A stretch of DNA of 13,629 nt from Ruminococcaceae bacterium UBA5905. GTDB lineage: Bacteria > Bacillota > Clostridia > Oscillospirales > Acutalibacteraceae. Positions 6,287 through 13,629 of this stretch are shown piece after piece. The position numbers and the translations under genes were made by a program. Below the pieces are notes generated by a model, which was given only the letters and a program-made list of their open reading frames with translations, had not been told where the DNA came from and made no database searches. The stretch lies in NCBI GenBank assembly GCA_002431285.1, contig DJEF01000043.1, positions 1-13,629 on the forward strand. The letters run 5' to 3'. The first letter of the stretch is position 1. Each line of letters starts with the position of its first letter.

Positions 6287-8479
6287 ATGTCAATCCAATT
6301 CTGCAGAGAACGAAATCAGTTCTATCTGCACACAGCGCATACCAGTTACATTATCGAGCTGCTGGACGGGCGCATTCCCATGCACGCCTATTGGGGCAAG
6401 CGGCTGGAGGATCTGCCGCCCATGCGGGAATGGCACTCCCCGCACGTCAACTGCTTTACACCGTTCGATACCGGAGCCGATGACAGCACCACCTATGGAT
6501 GCACCGGTAATCTGCCGCTGGAATTTCCGGTCTACGGCACCGGCGATTATCGGGAGACGGCTCTGCTGCTCAGCAACGCCGACGGCTCCCGGGTGAGCCG
6601 CCCGGAATATGTACGCCATACCATCACCCCCGGGAAGCCCCGGCTGGAGGGACTGCCCGCCACCTATGGCGAGGCGGAGGAGGTATCCACGCTGGTGCTG
6701 TTTCTGCGGGATGCCCTGACCGGGCTGGAGGTGGAGCTGTCTTACAGCGCCTTCGAGCAGGAGGACGCCATCGCCCGCAGCGTGCGGGTGACAAACGGCG
6801 GCGACGCGCCCATGCGGCTGCATAAGCTGTCCAGCGCCTGTGTGGACGTCGGCGACGGCAGCGATCTGGAGCTGCTGCACCTCCACGGGATATGGGGACG
6901 AGAGCGGCATATCGAACGCAAGCCCCTCATCACCGGCATTCAGAAGATCGACTCCAAGCGCGGCTCCAGCAGCCATGCCCATAACCCTTTCCTGGCGCTG
7001 GCGGACAAGCATACCACCGAGACCGCCGGCGATGCCTACGGTTTCAGCCTGGTATACAGCGGCAGCTTTGAGATGGGCGTGGAGCGGGACACCTATATCG
7101 GCACACGGGTGCTGATGGGGATCAACAGCTTCGATTTCGGCTGGAAACTGGAGAGCGGCGAGAGCTTTCAGGCGCCCGAGGCGGTGCTGGTGTATTCCGA
7201 TGCGGGTCTCGGCGAGATGTCCCGCCGATTCCATCGGCTGTATCGGCGGCACCTCTGCCGGGGCAAATACCGGGACGATCCCCGTCCGGTGCTGGTCAAC
7301 AACTGGGAAGGCACCTATTTCGACTTCAATGAGGAAAAGCTGCTGGCCATTGCCGAAAAAGCTAAAGAGCTGGATATTGATATGCTGGTGCTGGACGACG
7401 GCTGGTTCGGCAAGCGCAACAACGACGACTGCTCCCTGGGCGACTGGGTGTGCAACACCGAGAAACTGCCCCACGGGCTGAAGGGGCTGGGTGATAAGCT
7501 GAACGCCATGGGGATGCAGTTCGGCCTGTGGTTTGAGCCGGAGATGATCTCCCCCGACAGCGACCTGTACCGGGCGCACCCGGATTGGTGCATCCATGCG
7601 CCGCACCGCTCCCGCAGCGAGAGCCGTCGGCAGCTGATGCTGGACCTGTCCCGGGACGAGGTGTGCGACTATATCACCGAGGCGGTGGCGTCGGTGCTGG
7701 AGAGCGCTCCCATCGCCTATGTGAAGTGGGATTTCAACCGCAATGTGGCGGAGCTGGGCAATCCGGAGCTGCCCGCCGACCGGCAGCAGGAGCAGCTGCA
7801 CCGGTATGTGCTGGGGCTGTATCGGGTGCTGGAGACCCTCACCGCCCGGTTCCCGCACGTGCTGTTTGAGAGCTGCTCCGGCGGCGGCGGACGGTTCGAT
7901 GCCGGTATGCTCTATTATATGCCCCAGACCTGGTGCAGCGACGATACCGATGCCGTGGAGCGGCTGTATATCCAATATGGCACCAGCATGGTCTATCCGC
8001 CGGTGACGATGGGCTCCCATGTGTCCGCCTGCCCCAACCATCAGGTGGGGCGCACCACCCCCTTCAAGATGCGGGGGGATGTGGCCATGTCCGGTCAGTT
8101 CGGCTATGAGCTGGATCTGTCGAAGCTCAGCGCCGAGGATCTGGCGCTGGCTAAGGAACAGGTGGCGTTCTATAAGGCCTATCGCTCGGTGGTGCAGCAG
8201 GGGGATATGTACCGGCTGCTGTCCCCCTTTGAGAGCGATCTGGTGGCGTGGGAGTTCCTGAAAGGGGACACGGCGCTGCTGTGCACCTTTGTGCAAAAGG
8301 GTACGCCCGCCACCTGCCCGGAGCGGGTGCGGCTGCAAGGTCTGGATCCCCGGGCCACGTATGTGCAGAAGGATACCGGCGCGGCCGTTTCCGGAGCCTT
8401 CCTCATGCAGGTGGGGATCGCCTGCAGTCATTGGCGGGATTATGAGAGCCAGATCCTGGTATTTGAAAAACAGAAATAG
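6287..8479 (+). CDS. Alpha-galactosidase, glycoside hydrolase family 36
   Basis: A 730-residue cytosolic enzyme that removes terminal alpha-1,6-linked galactose from melibiose, raffinose or stachyose-type sugars. Start taken at ATG 6287, with AAGGAG at 6271-6276; this gives the usual family N-terminus (MSIQFCRERNQFYLHT). The frame is open to ATG 6182, but that would precede the predicted promoter. Residues 1 to about 320 form the N-terminal beta-supersandwich. The barrel shows LDDGWFGKRNNDD (369-381), KWDFNRN with nucleophile D482, CSGGGGRFD (530-538) and WCSDDTDAVER with acid/base D552; the 70-residue gap between the two catalytic aspartates fits my recollection of characterised bacterial GH36 enzymes. 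A C-terminal beta domain completes a full-length protein. No signal peptide. It is the last gene of the sugar block and is followed by terminators. Confidence 0.96.
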   Translation: MSIQFCRERNQFYLHTAHTSYIIELLDGRIPMHAYWGKRLEDLPPMREWHSPHVNCFTPFDTGADDSTTYGCTGNLPLEFPVYGTGDYRETALLLSNADGSRVSRPEYVRHTITPGKPRLEGLPATYGEAEEVSTLVLFLRDALTGLEVELSYSAFEQEDAIARSVRVTNGGDAPMRLHKLSSACVDVGDGSDLELLHLHGIWGRERHIERKPLITGIQKIDSKRGSSSHAHNPFLALADKHTTETAGDAYGFSLVYSGSFEMGVERDTYIGTRVLMGINSFDFGWKLESGESFQAPEAVLVYSDAGLGEMSRRFHRLYRRHLCRGKYRDDPRPVLVNNWEGTYFDFNEEKLLAIAEKAKELDIDMLVLDDGWFGKRNNDDCSLGDWVCNTEKLPHGLKGLGDKLNAMGMQFGLWFEPEMISPDSDLYRAHPDWCIHAPHRSRSESRRQLMLDLSRDEVCDYITEAVASVLESAPIAYVKWDFNRNVAELGNPELPADRQQEQLHRYVLGLYRVLETLTARFPHVLFESCSGGGGRFDAGMLYYMPQTWCSDDTDAVERLYIQYGTSMVYPPVTMGSHVSACPNHQVGRTTPFKMRGDVAMSGQFGYELDLSKLSAEDLALAKEQVAFYKAYRSVVQQGDMYRLLSPFESDLVAWEFLKGDTALLCTFVQKGTPATCPERVRLQGLDPRATYVQKDTGAAVSGAFLMQVGIACSHWRDYESQILVFEKQK

Positions 8480-8485
8480 GCAAAC

Positions 8486-8514
8486 GGCCGGGACGGTGTT
8501 TTACCGTCCCGGCC
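8486..8514 (+). terminator. Strong hairpin just after the alpha-galactosidase stop
   Basis: GGCCGGGACGGT (8486-8497) and its exact complement ACCGTCCCGGCC (8503-8514) form a 12-pair stem with a GTTTT loop, 6 bases after the stop codon. The following TCGTCTGTGTG is only weakly T-rich, so it may stabilise the 3' end of the message or act with the next hairpin rather than terminate alone. Confidence 0.65.
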
Positions 8515-8524
8515 TCGTCTGTGT

Positions 8525-8567
8525 GGAAGCAGCCGTTCCGTCGGAGTGGCTGCTCCTTTTTCTGTTT
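8525..8567 (+). terminator. Intrinsic terminator after the alpha-galactosidase gene
   Basis: GGA-A-GCAGCC (8525-8534, one bulged A) pairs with GGCTGCTCC (8548-8556); a smaller TCCG/CGGA stem fits in the loop. It is followed by TTTTTCTGTTT (8557-8567), a good U-tract. Together with the preceding hairpin it separates the sugar block from the convergent carboxypeptidase gene. Confidence 0.75.
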
Positions 8568-8680
8568 CCGGCTCCCGACCGACGCCCCGCCGCCCGGCGA
8601 ATCATCCGACCTCTTCGCCGTAGGCTGCACGCCGCCGTAATCGGTTCCCGCCATCCGGTATGGCTGCCCTGCCGCTTGTA
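8568..8680. other. Convergent intergenic remainder without recognisable content
   Basis: This stretch lies between the terminator and the carboxypeptidase stop. I see only a weak GCCAT/ATGGC stem at about 8649-8663 and no T-run on the minus strand, so no clear terminator for the carboxypeptidase gene and no gene. Confidence 0.5.
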
Positions 8681-9907
8681 TTACCGCAGCAGCGCCGCCA
8701 GCAGCAGCGCATACGCATAGCGGAAATTCATGCGGGGTACGTCTGCCGCCGCCCGCACGGGGTATTCGCCCACGGTATCCTCCCCTACCGTCAGCCGGAA
8801 GGAGCCCACCACCTGCCCGGCCGTCACCGGCGCTTCCAGATCCTCAGCCAGTTCCCAGACCGGCTGCACCTGCTTTTCGCTCCCCTTTTTCAGCAGGATC
8901 GCCTCCGGAATATCCGCCGTCACCGCCACCTGCTCCGCCTGTCCCCGCAGCACCGGAATAGGCGCGGCCTGCCGCACCTCCTCCGGGGGCGTATAGCTGA
9001 CATAGGAGGAGAATCCATAGTCCAGCATCGCCCGGGCGCCGCCGAACCGGTCGGCGGTGGTGGCGCAGCCCAGCACCACCGCCACGAACGCCGTGCCGTC
9101 CCGTTGGGCTGTGGCAGCCAGACAGTGGCCGGAGGCGCCGGTGGTGCCGGTTTTCAGCCCGGTGGCGCCCTTATAGTGACGCACCAGCTTATTGGTGTTC
9201 ACCAGCTGGGATTTGCCGCCCCGCAGGGTGTCCATCCAGATGGTGGTGAATTCCTGTATCTCCGGATGGGTCATCAGCTGCCGGGACATCACCGCCACAT
9301 CCAGCGCGCAGGAATAGCCGGTGTCGTCCAGACCGCTGCAATCCTTGAATTGGGTATCCGCCATGCCCAGCTGCGCCGCCCGCTCGTTCATCGTCGCCAC
9401 GAACGCCTCGATGGTGCCGCTGATATGCTCCGCCAGCGCGGCGCAGGCGTCGTTGGCGGAGACCACGGCGGCCGCCTTCACCAGCTCCCGCACCGTCATG
9501 GTCTCCCCCGGCTCCAGCCAGATCTGGGACCCGCCCATAGAGGCTGCCCGTTCCGAGCAGGTCACGGATTCGTCAAAGGACAGCCGCCCCTCCCCGATAG
9601 CCTCCATCACCAGCAGCAGGGTCATCACCTTGGTCACCGAGGCGATGGGCAGATGCACGCGGGCATCCTTTTCGTACAGCACCGTGCCGCTGCCCTGATC
9701 CATCAGCACCGCCCCCTTGGCCCGAATATCCAATCCGGTGGCGGGGGTGGCCACCGCCGGCCACGCCGCCTCATCCTCCCCCAGCAGCTCCTCCAGAGCA
9801 ATGCCGCTTTCCTCATCGTACAGCACCCGCCCGGCGGCGCAGACCGACCAGCCGTTTATCAGCACCGCCGTTACCGCCAGCACCGCCATCCATTGGCGCA
9901 GTTTCAT
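8681..9907 (-). CDS. D-alanyl-D-alanine carboxypeptidase (peptidase S11, PBP5-like)
   Basis: A 408-residue penicillin-binding protein that trims the terminal D-alanine from peptidoglycan stem peptides outside the membrane. Residues 1 to about 25 are a signal peptide (MKLRQ, then a hydrophobic core, ending SVCAA). All three serine-peptidase motifs are present: SVTK at 90-93 (nucleophile S90, base K93), SAN at 150-152, and KTG at 252-254. Residues about 300-390 form the beta-rich PBP5 C-terminal domain. The last residues, FRYAYALLLAALLR, look like a short membrane-associating end. A spacer of about 35 residues between the signal peptide and the catalytic domain (EELLGEDEAAW...) is acidic. An AAAGGGG ribosome site precedes the ATG. 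The gene is divergent from murC. It is of the DacF/DacB type found in clostridia; the exact paralogue cannot be assigned. Confidence 0.95.
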   Translation of the reverse strand: MKLRQWMAVLAVTAVLINGWSVCAAGRVLYDEESGIALEELLGEDEAAWPAVATPATGLDIRAKGAVLMDQGSGTVLYEKDARVHLPIASVTKVMTLLLVMEAIGEGRLSFDESVTCSERAASMGGSQIWLEPGETMTVRELVKAAAVVSANDACAALAEHISGTIEAFVATMNERAAQLGMADTQFKDCSGLDDTGYSCALDVAVMSRQLMTHPEIQEFTTIWMDTLRGGKSQLVNTNKLVRHYKGATGLKTGTTGASGHCLAATAQRDGTAFVAVVLGCATTADRFGGARAMLDYGFSSYVSYTPPEEVRQAAPIPVLRGQAEQVAVTADIPEAILLKKGSEKQVQPVWELAEDLEAPVTAGQVVGSFRLTVGEDTVGEYPVRAAADVPRMNFRYAYALLLAALLR

Positions 9908-9978
9908 ACTCGTTTACCCCTTTCCGCTTCCGTTCTGCTTCCATGTATATGGACGGCGAGCGAAAAAAATTGCACAAA

Positions 9979-10009
9979 TCCGCCAAAAGGTATTTATTTT
10001 TGCGGCGGA
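9979..10009. repeat. Inverted repeat in the carboxypeptidase-murC divergent region
   Basis: TCCGCCAAAA (9979-9988) and TTTT-GC-GGCGGA (9998-10009) are complementary apart from a 2-base bulge. The right arm covers part of the murC promoter spacer, so it could be an operator for one or both cell-wall genes. No known binding protein is recognised. Confidence 0.4.
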
Positions 10010-10021
10010 AAGCAATATAAT
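9993..10021 (+). promoter_or_regulatory. Predicted promoter of murC
   Basis: A perfect TATAAT -10 (10016-10021) lies 17 bases after TTTATT (9993-9998), a poor -35. The surrounding sequence is AT-rich. The predicted start near 10028 leaves a leader of about 28 bases before the ATG, including the AAAGGAA ribosome site. I could not find a convincing promoter for the divergent carboxypeptidase gene. Confidence 0.55.
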
Positions 10022-10055
10022 GGATAGGAATTGATGCAGAAAGGAATCTGAATCT

Positions 10056-11438
10056 ATGACCGATCTGAACCACCCGCTGGATGGGGTGCGCCGGGTCCAT
10101 TTCGTGGGCATCGGCGGCTCCGGCATGAGTCCGCTGGCAGAGATTCTCCATGCCAGGGGCTATCAGCTCACCGGCTCTGACAATAACGAATCCGACAACC
10201 TGAACCGCATCCGGGCGCTGGGCATCCCGGTGACCATGGGACACGCCGCCGAAAACATCGACGGCGCGGAGCTGGTGGTGTATACCGTCGCTATCCCCGC
10301 CGACAACCCGGAGCTGGTGGCCGCCCGGGAGCGGGGGATCCCGCTGCTGGAGCGGGCGAAACTCCTGGGCTGGATCACCCGGCAATACAAGACCTCGGTA
10401 GCCGTGGCGGGCACCCACGGCAAAACCACCTCCACCTCCATGCTCAGCCAGATTCTCCTGCAGGCGGGCGCCGATCCCAGCCTGTTCATCGGCGGGCGGC
10501 TGCCTCTCATCAGCGCCAACGGCCACGCCGGCACCGGCGATACCATGGTATGTGAAGCCTGCGAATTCAAGGATCACTATCTGGAGATGACCCCCACCGT
10601 CGGCGTGATCCTCAATGTGGACGCCGACCATCTGGATTATTTCGGCGATCTGGACGGGGTGATCCGGTCGTTCCACCGGTTTGCGGAGCAGACCACCGAC
10701 ACGGTGATCTATAATGCCGACGACGCCAACACCCGCCGGGCGCTGGAGGGCATCACCGGCAAGACGCTGATATCCTTCGGGCTGTCCGACGGCTGCGACT
10801 GGCAAGCCAAAAACGTCCGCACCGAGCGGGGTGCATTTGGGGTCTATGACCTGTGGCACGCCGGAAAGCGGCTGGGCGAGATCCATCTGGGGGTACCCGG
10901 AATGCACAATGTGGGCAACTCGCTGGCGGTGGCTTCCGCCGCCCACCGGTGCGGTATGGATTTTGCCGCCATTGAGGCGGGCATCCGCGCTTTTCGAGGG
11001 GCCGGACGGCGGTTTGAGTTTCTCGGCGAATACGCCGGGGTGACGGTGGCGGACGATTATGCCCACCACCCCACCGAGATCGCCGCCACCCTCAAGGCTG
11101 CCCGCGAATTAGAGCACCGCGAGGTGTGGGCGATATTCCAGCCCTTCACCTATTCCCGCACCGCCCGCCATCTGGAGGGCTTCGCCGAGGCGTTGGATCA
11201 CGCCGATCATGCCGTGGTCAGTGACATCATGGGCAGCCGGGAGGTCAACGAGTGGGATGTCCACGCCCGGCAGATCACCGACCGGATGCAGCATGGGATA
11301 TACCTGCCCACCTTCCCGGAGATCGCGGACTATGTAGCGGCGCGGGTACAGCCCGGCGATCTGGTGCTGACCATGGGCGGCGGCGACGTATATAAATGCG
11401 CCCGCATGGTGATCGCCAAACTGAAAGAGAAAGAATAA
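10056..11438 (+). CDS. murC: UDP-N-acetylmuramate--L-alanine ligase
   Basis: A 460-residue cytosolic enzyme that adds the first amino acid, L-alanine, to UDP-MurNAc using ATP, an essential step of peptidoglycan precursor synthesis. The N-terminal nucleotide-binding domain starts with VHFVGIGGSGMS (14-25), the MurC form of the UDP-binding loop. The ATP-binding loop GTHGKTTS is at 119-126. VCEACEFKDHYL and ILNVDADHLDYFGD mark the Mg/ATP centre. VADDYAHHPTEI, with DDYAHHP at 333-339, is the Mur ligase C-terminal signature. Length is normal. AAAGGAA lies about 10 bases before the ATG. It is not in a dcw/mur cluster here: it stands alone between the divergent carboxypeptidase and a convergent sugar-isomerase-like gene, as occurs in many clostridia. 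Confidence 0.97.
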   Translation: MTDLNHPLDGVRRVHFVGIGGSGMSPLAEILHARGYQLTGSDNNESDNLNRIRALGIPVTMGHAAENIDGAELVVYTVAIPADNPELVAARERGIPLLERAKLLGWITRQYKTSVAVAGTHGKTTSTSMLSQILLQAGADPSLFIGGRLPLISANGHAGTGDTMVCEACEFKDHYLEMTPTVGVILNVDADHLDYFGDLDGVIRSFHRFAEQTTDTVIYNADDANTRRALEGITGKTLISFGLSDGCDWQAKNVRTERGAFGVYDLWHAGKRLGEIHLGVPGMHNVGNSLAVASAAHRCGMDFAAIEAGIRAFRGAGRRFEFLGEYAGVTVADDYAHHPTEIAATLKAARELEHREVWAIFQPFTYSRTARHLEGFAEALDHADHAVVSDIMGSREVNEWDVHARQITDRMQHGIYLPTFPEIADYVAARVQPGDLVLTMGGGDVYKCARMVIAKLKEKE

Positions 11439-11442
11439 AGTC

Positions 11443-11476
11443 AGGGCTACGGTCATATGACCGCAGCCCTTTTGTT
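11443..11476 (+). terminator. Intrinsic terminator of murC
   Basis: GGGCT-A-CGGTCAT (11444-11456) pairs with ATGACCG-C-AGCCC (11457-11469), with one A/C mismatch; CGGTCATATGACCG is itself palindromic. It is followed by TTTTGTT. It lies in the 36-base gap between two convergent genes and reaches the TAA of the opposite gene, so that gene has very little 3' region of its own. Confidence 0.75.
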
Positions 11477-12332
11477 ATGCTTGTGGATGAATTTTCGCCG
11501 CCACCCGGCAGGCTCGCTTATATGCCTCGGTCAGGTAGTCTTCCGGCTCCATGCGGGCATAGGCGTCATTTTCCCGGCGGTTCGGCTTGGAACGGGTGGT
11601 CAGCTCAAAGGTCAGTACCTCCGGGCAGCCACAGCGCCGCAGGCGGGCGGCATTGTAATCCCAGTCGGCAATGCCGTCAAAGGGCAGCAGGTGCAGATCG
11701 TCATGCCAGGTGATTTTTCCCGCATGGTCCCGGATGCCCAGATTATCATCGATATGGGTCGCCAGCAGCCGGTCGCCGTACCGTGCCAGCAGGTCCCGGG
11801 AATGGTTATAACACATCTCATGACCGGAATCCCAGCAGAATCCCACGGTATCGTCGCCCGGAAAGGCGTCCAGCAGCGCAAACAGGTACTCCTCGCCCTC
11901 GGTGTTTTCCACCGCCAGCCGTACACCGGTGCCCTGTGCCGCCTGCACCACCCGCCCGAACCGCTCGATGCCCCGCTCGTTGGGCGTATGCTCGTCAAAG
12001 CCGATGAACGCGTGCAGCACCAGCAGCGGCACCTCCGCCCGCCGGCAGCGCTCCAGACTGTCCAGCAGCTCCTGCACGGCGGCGTCGCCCGCCGCCGTAT
12101 CCTCGTGCCACAGATCCGCCGCTTTCCCAAAAGGGGCGTGGATGGATTGATAGAGCAGTCCGCAGTCTCGCCCCAGCCGTGCCAGCGCCTCCGCCGGCAG
12201 TGCCCGCTGCGCCGGGTCGCTGTCGTCGCTGAAAAAGGCATCAAAGCCCACCCGAGCAAAGGCTTGCAGCTGCTCCGGCACGGATAACCGAAAGCTGTCG
12301 GACAGCCCCAGCCCCAATTTCTGCTGCCACAT
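11475..12332 (-). CDS. Sugar phosphate isomerase/epimerase-like TIM-barrel protein
   Basis: A 285-residue cytosolic protein of the xylose-isomerase-like TIM barrel (AP endonuclease 2) superfamily. Start taken at ATG 12332 with GGGAG about 10 bases upstream; a longer open frame to 12482 overlaps the serS coding region and its terminator. Probable divalent-metal ligands appear in order: HAPFG (65-69), HAF (107-109), E142 in LAVENTEGEE, D168 and H171 in CWDSGHEMCY, H193 in THIDDN, the HDDLHLLPFDG block (210-220) and E243 in FELTTR. The set fits a metal-dependent ketose/aldose or inositol-type epimerase or isomerase; an endonuclease IV role is less likely given the short length and sugar-enzyme-like motifs. 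Substrate unknown. It follows serS on the same strand after an 85-base gap with a terminator-like hairpin and no visible promoter. Confidence 0.85.
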   Translation of the reverse strand: MWQQKLGLGLSDSFRLSVPEQLQAFARVGFDAFFSDDSDPAQRALPAEALARLGRDCGLLYQSIHAPFGKAADLWHEDTAAGDAAVQELLDSLERCRRAEVPLLVLHAFIGFDEHTPNERGIERFGRVVQAAQGTGVRLAVENTEGEEYLFALLDAFPGDDTVGFCWDSGHEMCYNHSRDLLARYGDRLLATHIDDNLGIRDHAGKITWHDDLHLLPFDGIADWDYNAARLRRCGCPEVLTFELTTRSKPNRRENDAYARMEPEDYLTEAYKRACRVAAKIHPQA

Positions 12333-12357
12333 AGTGTTCACTCTCCCTTTCCGATTA

Positions 12358-12408
12358 AGAAAAAGCCGCAAGGAGGCTCCCGGACAGCCGCGGACTCCGG
12401 AAACCTCC
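12358..12408 (-). terminator. Terminator-like hairpin between serS and the isomerase-like gene
   Basis: On the minus strand GGAGGTTTCCGGA pairs with TCCGGGAGCCTCC (arms 12396-12408 and 12372-12384): 13 pairs including two G-U wobbles, with an 11-base loop. A TTTTT run follows, but only after 7 further bases (TTGCGGC), so termination may be partial. It starts 9 bases after the serS stop. Partial readthrough could express the isomerase-like gene. Confidence 0.55.
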
Positions 12409-12417
12409 CTGTGTGCT

Positions 12418-13629
12418 TTATTTTTCTTCGATTTTCGTCTTACCGCCCATATACGGCTGCAGCGCCTTGGGAATCCGCACACTGTACTTTTCGCCGTCGA
12501 ATTCCAGATTGTTCTCCAGCAGGGCGATCAGCATACGGGGCGGTGCCACCACGGTGTTGTTAAGGGTGTGGGCCAGATATTTCTGTCCGTCGGCGCCCTT
12601 GACCCGGATGCCCAGACGGCGCGCCTGGGCATCGCCCAGATTGGAGCAGGAGCAGACCTCAAAATACTTATTCTGCCGGGGCGACCACGCCTCTACATCG
12701 TAGGATTTCACCTTGAGATCCGCCAGATCGCCGGTGCAGCATTCCAGCGTACGCACCGGAATATCCAGCGACCGGAACAGCTCCACAGAGTAGCTCCACA
12801 TCTTGTTGAACCAGTCCATACTCTCCTCGGGCCGGCAGATGACGATCATCTCCTGCTTTTCAAACTGGTGGATGCGGTAGATGCCCCGCTCCTCGATGCC
12901 GTGGGCGCCCTTTTCCTTGCGGAAACAGGGAGAATAGCTGGTGAGGGTCAGGGGCAGCTGCTCCTCGGGGGTGATGGTGTCGATGAATTTGCCGATCATG
13001 GAATGCTCGCTGGTGCCGATAAGATAGAGGTCCTCGCCCTCAATCTTGTACATCATGGCGTCCATTTCTTCAAAGCTCATGACGCCGGTGACCACCTTGG
13101 AGCGGATCATAAAAGGCGGGATATAGTAGGTAAAGCCCTTGTCAATCATGAAATCCCGGGCATAGGCGGTGACGGCGCTGTGCAGCCGGGCGATATCCCC
13201 CATCAGATAGTAGAAACCCTCGCCGGCAACCCGACCGGCAGCCTCCTTATCCAGCCCATGGAACCGCGCCATAATATCCGAATGGTACGGCACCTCAAAA
13301 TCGGGGTGGGTGGGCTCACCGAACCGCTCCACCTCCACGTTTTCGCTGTCGTCCTTGCCCACCGGCACCGACGGGTCCACGATGTTGGGAATTTTCATCA
13401 TCCGCTGGGTCAGCGCCTGCTCCAGCTCGGTTTCCTGCTCCTCCAGCGCCTTCAGTTCCTCCGCCTGCTGGCTGACCAGCGCTTTCTTCGCCTCGGCCTC
13501 CTCCCGCTTGCCTTGCCCCATGAGCATCCCGATTTCCTTGCTCACCTTGTTGCGGTTGGCACGCAGCTCGTTGGCGCGGGTGTTGATCTCCCGCTTTTTG
13601 GCGTCCAGTTCAATGACCTCGTCCACCAG
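12418..13629 (-). CDS. serS: Seryl-tRNA synthetase (5' end outside window)
   Basis: The last 403 residues of a class II aminoacyl-tRNA synthetase that charges tRNA-Ser in the cytosol. The frame is open to the window edge (…LVDEVIELDAKKREI), so the true start lies beyond 13629; GTG 13626 is internal. The N-terminal part is the long helical hairpin that grips the tRNA-Ser long variable arm, rich in Lys/Glu/Gln (about 13400-13629). The catalytic core shows LIGTSEHSM (about 12999-13025), motif 2 CFRKEKGAHGIEERGIYRIHQF (spanning about 12863-12928), SCSNLGDAQARR, and motif 3 with the conserved arginine in VVAPPRMLIALLENN (about 12507-12551). It ends PKALQPYMGGKTKIEEK. The TSEH and CFRKE forms differ from the TAEV and FRSEAGSAGRDTRG of most bacterial SerRS. 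The family assignment itself is secure. Confidence 0.95.
   Translation of the reverse strand: MVDEVIELDAKKREINTRANELRANRNKVSKEIGMLMGQGKREEAEAKKALVSQQAEELKALEEQETELEQALTQRMMKIPNIVDPSVPVGKDDSENVEVERFGEPTHPDFEVPYHSDIMARFHGLDKEAAGRVAGEGFYYLMGDIARLHSAVTAYARDFMIDKGFTYYIPPFMIRSKVVTGVMSFEEMDAMMYKIEGEDLYLIGTSEHSMIGKFIDTITPEEQLPLTLTSYSPCFRKEKGAHGIEERGIYRIHQFEKQEMIVICRPEESMDWFNKMWSYSVELFRSLDIPVRTLECCTGDLADLKVKSYDVEAWSPRQNKYFEVCSCSNLGDAQARRLGIRVKGADGQKYLAHTLNNTVVAPPRMLIALLENNLEFDGEKYSVRIPKALQPYMGGKTKIEEK

Noticed and set aside
6290..8431. Minus-strand open frame of 713 codons opposite the alpha-galactosidase
   Set aside because: It is a shadow of the GH36 gene: high His/Gln/Ala/Gly composition, no recognisable domain, and the plus strand encodes a complete enzyme with catalytic residues.
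9908..9992. Promoter for the carboxypeptidase gene (TATACA-like element at about 9943-9950 on the minus strand)
   Set aside because: No acceptable -35 at 16-18 bases could be found, so I did not list it.
8660..10027. Plus-strand open frame of 455 codons opposite the carboxypeptidase
   Set aside because: The minus strand carries the S11 enzyme with SVTK, SAN and KTG motifs; the plus frame is His/Arg/Gln-rich and has no ribosome site.
9813..11069. Minus-strand open frame of 418 codons running through murC into the carboxypeptidase region
   Set aside because: It crosses the divergent promoter region and is the antisense of murC; no motifs.
1..13629. Mobile element, CRISPR array, tRNA or phage gene
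   Set aside because: No terminal inverted repeats with transposase, no regularly spaced repeats, no cloverleaf sequence and no phage protein families were seen.

Overview
The window looks like an ordinary chromosomal stretch of a GC-rich, low-oxygen Firmicute, most likely a gut clostridium of the Oscillospiraceae/Ruminococcaceae kind. This is an inference from protein style (clostridial S11 carboxypeptidase, GH36 and GH13 sugar enzymes, an OmpR-type response regulator, strong AGGAGG-like ribosome sites) and from the strong G/C bias at third codon positions. I see no tRNA or rRNA gene, insertion sequence, CRISPR array, phage gene or integration site.

Layout. (1) 1-305, minus strand: 5' end of a two-component response regulator that runs off the window. 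(2) 306-522: divergent promoter region carrying a spaced direct repeat. (3) 523-8479, plus strand: an AraC-family regulator (GTG start), a structured 223-base gap, then a tightly packed run of DUF1643 protein, RluA-type pseudouridine synthase, GH13 amylase-family enzyme and MFS transporter (ATGA overlaps or a 3-base gap at each junction), then a GH36 alpha-galactosidase with its own promoter. (4) 8480-8680: convergent gap with two hairpin terminators. (5) 8681-9907, minus: secreted D-alanyl-D-alanine carboxypeptidase. (6) 9908-10055: divergent promoter region. (7) 10056-11438, plus: murC. (8) 11475-12332, minus: TIM-barrel sugar isomerase/epimerase-like protein. (9) 12418-13629, minus: seryl-tRNA synthetase lacking its N-terminal end because the window stops.

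How the genes fit together. The plus-strand block 523-8479 reads as a carbohydrate module: a cupin-plus-HTH regulator that could sense a sugar, a cytosolic GH13 enzyme for alpha-glucans or malto-oligosaccharides, an MFS carrier, and an alpha-galactosidase for melibiose/raffinose-type sugars. The DUF1643 and pseudouridine synthase genes at the front of the operon have no obvious sugar role. The carboxypeptidase and murC, divergently transcribed from a shared 148-base gap, both act in peptidoglycan metabolism.

I do not see a convincing new biological system. The features most worth a second look are the hairpin-rich leader before the DUF1643 gene, the spaced TTAAGA repeat upstream of the response regulator, the CxxC-ending tail of the AraC protein, and the unusual active-site motifs of the SerRS.
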